A DNA stretch of 64,000 nucleotides from Roseiconus lacunae (GTDB taxonomy: Bacteria > Planctomycetota > Planctomycetia > Pirellulales > Pirellulaceae). The notes under the pieces were generated by a model. The model had not been told where the DNA came from. It worked only from the letters and a program-made list of their open reading frames with translations, and made no database searches. Where the stretch lies: NCBI RefSeq assembly GCF_008312935.1, contig NZ_VSZO01000012.1, forward strand, positions 248,001-312,000, read 5' to 3'. Numbering within the stretch: position 1 is the stretch's first letter; each line of letters begins with the position of its first letter. Both the position numbers and the translations under genes were made by a program. Positions 43,992 through 53,300 of this stretch are shown here, piece by piece.

Positions 43992-45611
43992 CTAGCTCAG
44001 GCGATCACCGAGTTCGCTGACCAAGTCGTCGATCTTGATCCGAACTTGTTCCAACGAATCCCGATCACGGATCGTCACCGTTTTGTCATTCAGCGTGTCT
44101 GTGTCGACCGTAATGCAGTACGGCGTCCCCGCTTCGTCTTGTCGCCGATAACGTTTTCCGACGGCACCTTTGTCATCGTAGAACACGTTCATGTGTTTCT
44201 TCAGTTCCGAATAAATGTCCTTGGCAATCTCCGGCATGCCGTCCTTTTTCACCAGCGGGAAGATCGCGGCTTTGACCGGCGCTAATCGGGGATGCAATTT
44301 CATCACCGTTCGCTCCTGAAGCTCTCCCTTGTCGTCGGGAACTTTGTCTTCGGTGTACGCTTCGCACAAGAACGCCAACGCCGCTCGATCGGCCCCCGCA
44401 GAAGGCTCGATGACGTGTGGAATAAACCGCTCGTTGGTGATCGGATCACGATACGACAGGTCCTTGCCGCTACCTTTGTATTTCGGCTTGCCATGCTCAT
44501 TCAGTTCGACTTGCATGGGTTCGCCTTCGGGCGAGTTCGGATCCAGCTTTCCTTCCATGTGACTACGAAGGTCAAAGTCGCCACGGTGAGCGATCCCTTC
44601 CAGTTCACCATATTCGCCTTCGGGCAAGAACGGAAACGCGTATTCGATGTCTGCCGTTCCGACGCTGTAGTGGGCGAGTTCCTCGACGTGGTGCTCACGC
44701 ATAATCAATGCTTCGTCGGACAATCCCAGTTCGGTGTACCACTTTAAACGGCGATCGCGCCAGTATTGGTACCACTGCTTCGACTGATCAGGATGGCAGA
44801 AGAATTCGATTTCCATCTGTTCGAATTCCCGCGAGCGGAAGGTGAAGTTTCGCGGTGTGATTTCATTACGGAAGCTTTTGCCGACCTGGCCGATACCAAA
44901 AGGAATTTTCACGCGCGACGTGTCGACGACGTTCTTAAAGTTGACAAAGATCCCTTGCGCCGTCTCGGGACGGAGAAATGTTACGTCCGCTTCCCCGCCT
45001 AGCGCACCGAGGGTGGTTTTGAACATCAGGTTAAATTCGCGCGGCTCGGTTAGCGTGTCGAGCGACTTCGCATCCGGGGCGAGAACCAACTCGCGCTCCT
45101 GTATTTGATCGAAGGTAAGCGATTCTTTCTCGATCGTCAGTTCGTCTGCGTTTTTCGCGCGGAGCTTGAAGTATTTCATCCCACGGCGACGAACTTCATC
45201 TTCCTCTTGTTCCGCCTCAGCCATCGTGGTCACAAAGATCCGTTGCTCGCCACGCGAACACCAGCGACCACGGATTTGGTCAAATCGGTAGCGTTTCTTC
45301 GATTCCTTGCAGTCGACCATGTGATCGTGAAACAGGTCGTAGTGCCCGCTGCACTTCCAAACCTGGGGATGCATGATGATCGTGCAATCCAACCCGACCA
45401 TTTCAAATTCGGTCGGTGCGTTGGCCGGCACCAACAGTTCATTGTGTGAACTGATCATGTCCTGCCACCAAGCGTCTTTCAAATTCCGTTTCAGTTCGAC
45501 GCCCAGTGGGCCGTAGTCCCAGAAGCCTTGAACACCGCCGTAGATTTCACTGGATTGAAACAGGAAACCTCGCCGTTTGCACAGCGAAACGATTTTGTCC
45601 ATCGATTTCAT
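43992..45611 (-). CDS. glyQS: Glycyl-tRNA synthetase, single-chain (alpha2) type
   Basis: Class II aminoacyl-tRNA synthetase that charges tRNA-Gly, of the homodimeric type found in archaea, eukaryotes and some bacteria, rather than the alpha2beta2 GlyQ/GlyS type. MDKIVSLCKRRGFLFQSSEIYGG opens the catalytic domain; DYGPLGVELKRNL, MFKTTLGAL, RPETAQGIFVNFKNV, FGIGQVGKSFRNEITPRNF and EFEQMEIEFFC hold the class II motifs and the glycine pocket. HVIEPSAGADRAALAFLCEAY and the C-terminal anticodon-binding region VKAAIFPLVKKDGMPEIA end it. Length 539 is slightly above the bacterial norm (about 460-510). ATG at 45611 or 45602. The leader, 45612-46069, has unusual inverted repeats. Confidence 0.95.
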   Translation of the reverse strand: MKSMDKIVSLCKRRGFLFQSSEIYGGVQGFWDYGPLGVELKRNLKDAWWQDMISSHNELLVPANAPTEFEMVGLDCTIIMHPQVWKCSGHYDLFHDHMVDCKESKKRYRFDQIRGRWCSRGEQRIFVTTMAEAEQEEDEVRRRGMKYFKLRAKNADELTIEKESLTFDQIQERELVLAPDAKSLDTLTEPREFNLMFKTTLGALGGEADVTFLRPETAQGIFVNFKNVVDTSRVKIPFGIGQVGKSFRNEITPRNFTFRSREFEQMEIEFFCHPDQSKQWYQYWRDRRLKWYTELGLSDEALIMREHHVEELAHYSVGTADIEYAFPFLPEGEYGELEGIAHRGDFDLRSHMEGKLDPNSPEGEPMQVELNEHGKPKYKGSGKDLSYRDPITNERFIPHVIEPSAGADRAALAFLCEAYTEDKVPDDKGELQERTVMKLHPRLAPVKAAIFPLVKKDGMPEIAKDIYSELKKHMNVFYDDKGAVGKRYRRQDEAGTPYCITVDTDTLNDKTVTIRDRDSLEQVRIKIDDLVSELGDRLS

Positions 45612-45684
45612 GGGTCGAAACTAAGGTTTTTGGGAATGGGGAAACTGAAAGCAACCCGAAAATGTACGGATTAGGTCCTGATTG

Positions 45685-45738
45685 CGGGAGGGCACCTGAG
45701 TCACCGCAGATGGTGATTGAGGCAAATCACCGCTCCCG
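45685..45738. promoter_or_regulatory. Possible alternative hairpins in glyQS leader
   Basis: Outer CGGGAG (45685-45690) can pair with CTCCCG (45733-45738). Inside, GGTGATT (45712-45718) can pair either with AATCACC downstream (45725-45731) or with TCACC upstream (45701-45705). Two exclusive pairings suggest an attenuator-like structure, but no known riboswitch class was recognised and the transcribed strand is uncertain. Confidence 0.35.
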
Positions 45739-45836
45739 GTCGCTGGGGTGTCCGGCCCGTCCGCAAGCGAGACTGCGCGACTTCAAACTGCTTTTTCCAA
45801 GCCGGTTTCCGCTCGGACTCCGCATCGATTGATGGT

Positions 45837-45873
45837 CGGCGTCAACGTTGGACACAGAGCAACGTTGACGCCG
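45837..45873. repeat. Perfect 14-bp inverted repeat upstream of glyQS
   Basis: CGGCGTCAACGTTG and its exact complement CAACGTTGACGCCG, separated by nine bases (GACACAGAG, 45851-45859). There is no T tract, so it is not a terminator. It lies 226 bases upstream of glyQS, in a region without a gene. Each arm holds the palindrome AACGTT. It could be an operator for a dimeric regulator or a long RNA stem. Confidence 0.7.
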
Positions 45874-45942
45874 CTGCGTGCTGGCAGTCGGTGGTGCTCA
45901 CTGCGCTGCAAGCCGCTCATCCTGAAAACACCGGAAAAGCAC

Positions 45943-46041
45943 ACTACTATTTCGTCAACATTTGAAATCAGAATTAGCCGAATGGCGTTAGCCGCGGTTT
46001 CGGTGCAATGACCGGGCGAAAGCCCGCCGGCTGATGAAGTG
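45943..46041 (+). repeat. Dispersed structured intergenic repeat, copy 5
   Basis: Best-structured copy. ATTAGCCG at the left can pair with CGGCTGAT at the right. Between are GGC GTTA GCC, then CGGT with ACCG, then GGGC GAAA GCCC, a perfect stem with a GNRA tetraloop. It sits between glyQS and the TPR lipoprotein gene, near the stop of the latter. Confidence 0.75.
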
Positions 46042-46069
46042 AACTCAAGCAGTAATTCGAGACGGACTA

Positions 46070-46876
46070 CTAGTAGCGATTGGTCGAGGGATAGGGCAGC
46101 GGTCGCGCAATTTGGGTCTGGGCCCCCGATCGAGCGGCGTCCAGATTCGAATTGATCTCGCGACTGAGCGCCGCGACCCGTTCTGCGATCATGGGCTGAG
46201 TGTTGTTGAGCGCAAGGGCACGCTGGTAGTTCTGCAGGGCCTGCGGCAAATCGCCGCTGGACTCACGCAAACGAGCCAATGCGAGCCAAGCCCGTGAATT
46301 GTTTGCGTCCTGCTGGACTGCGTCTTCAAGATACTTCAGGGCTGTCTCCGGTTGGCCGACCTCTTCGTACAGACGAGCCAACTCGATCCGCGGTTCGGCG
46401 GCAGTCGGATTGCTGCTCGCCCAATTCTTCACCAGGGCGAAGGCCCGATCGGGGCGGCCCGTGTCCATCAGCAGGACGGCTAGGCCTCGATGACATTCGA
46501 CGTGATTGGCATCGTGGTCGAGACATTGGTTGTAAAGCGCCTCGGCATTATTGAACAACGCCTCATCTGATCGCTGTTTGGCCAGCCGGTGCGTGGTGGC
46601 GGCAAGATTGTAATAACCGTCAGGATTGGTCGGATCGTCCGCAACCACCTGTTGGAACTGTTGCAAAGCGGCCGTGTACTGACCTTGTTGGTGCAACTGC
46701 GCCCCCAAGGCATTTTTTCCACTAGCGCTAAAGCGACATCCAGCCGATGTAAGAAGAAGAAGGAAAACCGTCACCCCGGCGATGACGCCCTTCTGAAACA
46801 GTCCCTCAGGACCAGTCGGAAACCCCTCTAATTGGCCATTCAATTGAGGGTTAGGTGGGTTCATTTCAAGTTTCAT
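46070..46876 (-). CDS. TPR lipoprotein
   Basis: Lipoprotein of 268 residues with tetratricopeptide repeats. After a Pro/Asn-rich head, VIAGVTVFLLLLTSAGC (residues 31-47) is a signal with lipobox; Cys47 is the lipidation site. From residue about 55, five TPR units follow: QGQYTAALQQFQQVVADDPTN, NVECHRGLAVLL-type helices (HVECHRGLAVLLMDTGRPDRA), EPRIELARLYEEVGQPETALKYL, SRAWLALARLRESSGDLPQAL and so on. ATG at 46876 has AGGA about ten bases upstream; a later ATG at 46864 is possible, and the longer frame to 46981 is Cys-rich and less likely. Its make-up resembles the lipoprotein at 3959-4924. Probably a scaffold at the cell surface. Confidence 0.82.
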   Translation of the reverse strand: MKLEMNPPNPQLNGQLEGFPTGPEGLFQKGVIAGVTVFLLLLTSAGCRFSASGKNALGAQLHQQGQYTAALQQFQQVVADDPTNPDGYYNLAATTHRLAKQRSDEALFNNAEALYNQCLDHDANHVECHRGLAVLLMDTGRPDRAFALVKNWASSNPTAAEPRIELARLYEEVGQPETALKYLEDAVQQDANNSRAWLALARLRESSGDLPQALQNYQRALALNNTQPMIAERVAALSREINSNLDAARSGAQTQIARPLPYPSTNRY

Positions 46877-47027
46877 CGGTCTGCCATCCTGACAATTTGT
46901 CAACTCAACCCACTCATCATGACACGAACGAACCGTCCGGGAGGGGCAGAATTTGGGCTGCAAAATCAGCATCTTGCTCACAGGACGGTATCAACCGGAC
47001 GCGAAACCACGCAAGAGAGGAACTTTC

Positions 47028-47213
47028 GTGAGCGATAGAACGTCGAATGTGTCGCTCCGGCGTGCCGATGCGCGGCGGAATTGGACCCTCGGGTCGATTA
47101 GGAGGGCTGACTTAGAGACTGAGACGGCACTCAGTGCCTTTTTCGTTGCGGTTCGAGTCGCTCTAACTACACTTCGAGCCAGGCTCCGCCGCTATCTAGC
47201 GCAGTCCCCCTAG
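47028..47213 (+). CDS. Candidate small basic protein, 61 aa, uncertain
   Basis: A GTG at 47028 is preceded by AGAGAGGA with six bases of spacing, the best Shine-Dalgarno sequence in this part of the window. The frame encodes 61 residues: a polar Arg-rich half (SLRRADARRN) and an amphipathic or weakly hydrophobic end (ALSAFFVAVRVALTTLRARLRRYL). No family is recognised. A terminator-like hairpin (47126-47143) lies inside it, so the segment may instead be a small RNA or leader. It lies between divergent TPR and giant-protein genes. Confidence 0.3.
   Translation: MSDRTSNVSLRRADARRNWTLGSIRRADLETETALSAFFVAVRVALTTLRARLRRYLAQSP
47126..47143 (+). terminator. Terminator-like hairpin with T tract
   Basis: GGCAC TCA GTGCC directly followed by TTTTT. 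This is the clearest intrinsic-terminator shape in the window. It lies 203 bases before the giant gene and has no established gene ending ahead of it on the plus strand. It might end a small transcript or attenuate the giant gene. Confidence 0.45.
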
Positions 47214-47346
47214 CTTATCACCTTTGCAACTTTCGACCTGACTTGGGTCAAACCCGTCTGCCATTCCCCTGGCGACGGAGTCACCCAACAAAGTGCTGCC
47301 CCAACAGAACGAATGCCCAGTGTGGGCAAAATGACGAGGCCTCTGG

Positions 47347-50300
47347 ATGACCTTTCGTAAACGATCTCACTCCCTTCGCTCGCAATTGAGCCGCGTTTCT
47401 TCATCGCAATCAAGCGAGTCGACGGCCGGGCGTCGCGCGATCAGCTCGCGTGGAAAGTCACGTCGTCGCGACGAGAAGCGAAAATCGTTGCTGGAGAATT
47501 TGGAAAACCGGCAACTGCTCGCCGGGCCTGAATTGATTGGGATTCAGCCCAACGAGGGTGATCTTCTTCGTGACAATGACACGCTGAATTTCTCGCCAAA
47601 CGAATTGACGTTCCGATTCGACGACAATTCGCAAATTGATCCGTCGACGCTCGATTCGATCCGAATCACACGGGCTGGCGAGGACAACGTATTCGAAGCC
47701 GCCTCGGTCATCAGTGACCTGGGAACCGGTGGATCGGCTCTGTTTGAATTCCGTGCGCGCGAAACCGGCAGCCTCGGCAACGGGATTCAGGTCATCCTCA
47801 ATTCGAATCCGAACGCCACCAGTTCGTCTCCAGTTCTGTCGACCGACGCCGAAGCGCGAACGGTGACGATCACCCTCAGCACACATCCCAGCCGTCCGAC
47901 ACGAGCGGGCAGTTTGGAATCGGCGATCAATAACGCTCGCCGAACCGATGCGGACGATCCGATGCAAGCGGGTGATCTGATCGAAGCGATTCAGGTCAGC
48001 GGTGCGAGTAGCCAGGCTTTGGCGACGTCACGCTCGCTGAACGAAGAAACCCTGACCCTCGACGGGGCCAACGCGGCACAAGCGGTCACCGACTTTGGTA
48101 CCGGTGGCGACGTTCGTGTTCGTCTGATCTCGCAGATCCCCGGCGAAGAAGGACGTGAAGTCAACGTCATCGTCGAGCAACGGAACTTCGGCGGTCCGAC
48201 GATGCCGGTCGTTGTTGTCAGCGACCAAACGATTCGTGTCCAACTCAATAGCTACTCCGCCGGTGGCCAAGACCTTTCGTCGACCGCGGCGGACTTTGTA
48301 AACCAGATCAACAACAATCCTCAAGCGTCGGCATTGGTTCGGGCTTCGATCCAGGAAGGCAACCCGCTGACTCGGATTGGCAGCCAACCGGTCAACTACT
48401 CGCCGATTCAATTGAGCGGTGTTAGCGACGTCGCCGTCGAACCAGGTTATGTCGGGTTAGGCGACTCATCGCGCGAAGTCGTGTTCCGATTCTCCGATCC
48501 GTTGCCCGACGACACGTATCAGATCGACATTCTGGGCGCTGGCACATTGGCCCTACGTGGCGTCGATGGCGAAGCATTCGAAGACGGTACGAATTTTTCG
48601 CGTCGCTTCAACATCAACCTTGGCCCTCAAGTTGTGGCGGTTGTTCCCGAACCGGTGCGACGGCTGCAAGACGGTTCGATCGGTGTGGAAACCGGCATCA
48701 TCGAAGTTCACTTCAATGACGATGATTTGGATCCGGCGTTGGCAGAAGACCCCAGTTTCTATCAACTGATCTTCACCCGCGAGACCGCCAATAACACCGA
48801 CGACGTCACCATTGCTTTGGATGCCGATGGTGTCCAATACAACAGCGTGACCAACATCGCGCGTCTGAACTACAAGCGTTCTCTGGCCCGGATCTCCGAT
48901 CCGGCCAACCCCGGTGAATTGCTCAGCGGTGCAGTCCGACTTCGTGTTGGTCAGTCGGCCGCGTTGCCGATGGTTCCGCAAGAATTGACGCTACCGTCGG
49001 CGACGGCCGCCAGTCCCGATGGTGCCGGCGACAGTTTCGAAACGGCATTCGATTTAAACAGCGGCTGGTCGATCTCCGGCAACGGCACCAGTTCGGCTTA
49101 CCTGACTTCAGAAATTCTGAACGAACAACGATTTGGATTGGAGCTCCCTGGCCCGGACGTCGCCGGGACCCGTCAGATTCGTCCGGAAGACCCCTCGCGT
49201 TTGAACCGCGTCGTGCCATTGGACTACGTTCAGCAAGGTGCCGACAGCGTCGACGGAATCTCGGTCATCGAATACGACTTTGTCGCAAGCTGGTTGGGTG
49301 ACAATCCGAACGAACCGGGGATCGCCGAGGATTACCGATACGTCAACATCATCAGCGAGCAGCAAAAGCAGCGAGTTCGTGAAGTGATGACGCTTTACAG
49401 CGAGTATCTGGGTGTCACTTTCGTCGAAGTTTCTGATCGTGACCCGGCAGATATCGCCGGCTTCTCGATCGCCGTCGGTGATCTGTACGGTGGCGACGAA
49501 CGGGGTGCGAGTTCGGAAGGTGGCCTGGCGGTTGTCACGCGTGACCGCGACGGCAACGGTGTCGAAGACTTGGTCGTCATGGACTTCCAAGATTTCGATG
49601 AATCAACCGACGATCAATTCGGTGGTGAATTCTTCCGCGGGGCGATGTTCGGCGTCGGGCAATTGCTCGGTTACGGCTACGCCGACGATCTGCCGCAACC
49701 CGTCACGCAAAGCACGAGCTTCATCTTTTCGCCGGGCACCGACAACGAACCCGCGTTCCCGGCCTACGCCGATATCCTGCACGGACAGTACTTGTACCGT
49801 CCCGATAGCACGGACATCGACATGTACGAGTTCGTCGTCGACCAAGCCGGCTCGATCGCAATCGAAACACTTGCCGAGCGTCTGACCGTTCCGAGTTTGT
49901 TGGACACGCAACTACGACTCTATCGCGAGGTTTCCCCTGGCGAATATGAACTGGTCGCTCAGAACGATGACTACTTCAGCAACGATTCGCTGATCCGCAT
50001 CGATTCGCTTGCCGCCGGTCGCTACATGATTGGCGTCTCGGCCAAGGGCAACGACACTTACGATCCGGCGATTTCGGGAACCGGTTACGGTGGTTTGACG
50101 CAAGGTTCGTACGAGCTGCGTGTTGACTTTACCCCGACGACCAACGCCAGCCTAACCGACATTTCCGGTGTCGCCCTTGACGGCGATGCCGATGGAACCC
50201 CTGGCGGCAACTTCGATTACTGGTTCGTCCCGGCCGATCCTTCTGAAACAATTTATGTCGACAAAGGCAACACGGTTCAGCGAAACGGTGTCTCGCGATT

Positions 50301-53300
50301 GCCAAGTTCGTTGTCCGACCGCCAGTTCATCGATCAATTCCGTAACCGCACGACGTTCAACTTGGCGAACGCGTACAGCGAAATTGACGAGGCGGTCGCC
50401 GATGCCAGCCGCATGTCAAAGCTGCGACAGCAGTTCCTCAACGGAACGCTGGACCAAAGCTTGATGAATGACGCATCGATCGTGCGTTACCTACGTGATT
50501 TGGATTTGACGATTCGTGTGGTGGGCAACGGCGGTCGAGACGGTCTTCTGCAAACCCCCGAAGACAACTTCGCCTTCAACATCGGCTACAACAACAACGG
50601 AACGGCACTCGCCGACGGCACTTCGTTGGATCTTCCCGCTGATGTCCAGCTGTTCTTTGATTCCGGTGCGATCGTCAAGTTTGGCAACTCGCGTTTAAGC
50701 GTAGGAAGTTTTGCACCGACGATCGACCTGAGCGGTTCGAACCTCCAAGTACTCGGTACGCCCAGTATCATCACCGAGAATGGCTTACCGGCTCGTGATG
50801 CCGGCGGTGCGATCATTCCGGGTGACGTGTACTTTACCAGCGTCAACGATGATTCGATCGGAACGGGCAACCAAATCGGATTGCTCCCCGATCCGGTCCC
50901 CGGTGACTGGGGCGGAATCGATTTCCGTGGCGATTTGGATCTGGCGGACGAGCTCCGCAATAACCCCGAAGACGCAGGAATCTTTGCCAATCACATCCAA
51001 TTCGCCAACATTCGTTACGGCGGCGGCTTGGTTCCCGTCGGCGGCGACAGCGCGGTTGTATCGCCAATCAACATGTCGATGACGCGAGCGACGGTGATCA
51101 ATTCTACGATCACTGATAGCTCCGACGCGGCGATGTCGGCGACGCCTGACACGTTCCGCGAAGACCGCTTCACCGATCCGAAGTATCAGGACAGCGGTCG
51201 GTTCACATCGGACTACACCCGAGTCGGACCAGAGATTCACGGCAACACGATCATCGACAACTCGATTAACGGCTTGTTCATTCGCTTGCGACAACGCAGC
51301 GGAGAAGAGCTGGAATCGATTACCCGCGCGACACGTTTCGATGACACCGACATCACTCACGTGCTGACCGAAAACTTGGTGATCGCCGGTACGCCCGGTG
51401 GCGCGATCGTCCAGTCGGGTGCACCCTCGTCGTTCTTGGTTCGTCTTAGCGAGGTCGTCGGTGGTGGCGGAATCGATGCGGGCGAATACGTTTACCGCTT
51501 GACGAACGTGTCCGAAGAGGGGCTCGAATCGGCGGCCAGCGACGCGACCGTTTCCGTCGTCGTCAATAACGACAACAGCGGCATCCGTTTGGTTCAGCTA
51601 CCGACCGCGAACGACAGCAGCGTTGTGTCGCGTCGACTGTACCGAGCGACCGTTGATCCGATCACCGGAACCGCCGGGACGTTCCAGTTAGTGGCGAACC
51701 TGAACGCCAGTAACACCACCTACACCGACCGCGTCGAAACCGGTGGTGCGGAACTTCCTGCGATCTCCAGCCCTCTCCGTAGCCGACTTGACGCCAGCCT
51801 TGTCATCGACCCGGCAACGGTGATCAAGGTCGACGGCGCACGCATCGAAGCTCGTTTCGGTGCCAACTTGATCGCCGAAGGTACGTCGGCGAATCCCGTC
51901 GTGATCACCAGTTTGGAAGATCAGCGTTACGGTAGCGGCGGCACGTTCGACACCAACGACCGCGGCAACAGTGGCGAACTGACTCCGGGAGACTGGGGCG
52001 GCGTCTATATCGGACACGGTTCGGTCGCCAGCTTTGACAACGCAGTGATCGCAGGCGCCGGTGGCTCGACCCGGATCGAAGGTGGCTTTGCGTCCTTCAA
52101 TCCGATCGAAGTCCATCAGGGGACGCTGCGTTTGACGAACAGCCGCATCGAACACAACGCCGACGGTCGTGCATCGACCAATGGCGACCGTGTCGGTCGT
52201 GGCGACAACGCAACAGGCACGGTCTTTGTCCGGGCATCAACGCCGATCATCGTTAACAACGATTTCATCGACAACGATGCCGCCGCGATCACGATCGATC
52301 TCAACTCGCTAAACGGCAACGAAGTTTCCGACCACGGCCGATCGACCGGCATGCTGGAAGGCTTTGACGTGGTCGGCAATCTTGGACCACTGGTCGAAGA
52401 CAACACCCTGACTCGTAACGGCATCAACGGGATGTTGGTCCGTGGTGGCGAATTGGTCACCGAAGGCGTCTGGGACGACATCGACATCGTTCACGTCGTT
52501 GACGAAACGATCGAGATCCCCAACCAACACATCTACGGCGGACTGCGTCTGATCAGTGACGCACGCGGTTCGTTGGTGGTCAAGTTCGAGACACAAGAAG
52601 GGCAGGAAAACACCAACCCAGCGGGGATTGTCGTCGGCGGTTCGTTGCTTACCGCCGAAGACGAATTCAAAGACATCGCCGACCGGATCGGCGGTGCGTT
52701 GCAATTGATCGGCCACCCTGACTTCCCCGTCGTGATGACGGCGATCTCGGATGATTTCGTCGGAGCCGGCTTTACGATCGACGGATTCGCTCAGGTCGAT
52801 ACCGATAACGATGGTGTCATCAGTGGCGTCATCACCGGTGGCGATGACGACGACGGTAACGGAAATCAACAATTCGTTGGCACCTTGCCGACCGGCCCCG
52901 AAGTCGACCTAGGGACAACGATCGATAATGACGTCGCGCCGACGATCACCGGATCTTTCTCGGCGACGATCGAAGATGCCAACCAAGTCCAAGTCAGTGC
53001 GGTCACGGTTGAGAATTTGCAAAACGGTCAGCAACTCGTTTCGCAAGACTATATCTTCTTGGCATCGACCTACCTGACCAGCGGCGGAGCCACGACGGCG
53101 CTCAATCAAACGACGATCACGCAGGCGGCAACGCTGGTTGCCGAAGACACCGTCGAAAGCCGCGGAACGTATGCCGGCCCCAACGGTACCGTCAACTGGG
53201 TCGCGACGACGTACTTCATTGACGGCCTCGCCACGATGTTCTCGACCTTGGATCTGAACAGCTCCACGTCGTTGGGTGATATCCGTGTGATCAGCTACCT

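Noticed and set aside
45612-46069. Glycine riboswitch or T-box upstream of glycyl-tRNA synthetase
   Set aside because: I searched by eye for the T-box sequence and glycine aptamer core and found neither on the strand that would be transcribed. Only the inverted repeats are supportable.
49600-49700. Active zinc protease in the giant protein
   Set aside because: The fold resembles a metzincin but every zinc ligand and the catalytic glutamate are replaced, so I do not annotate protease activity.
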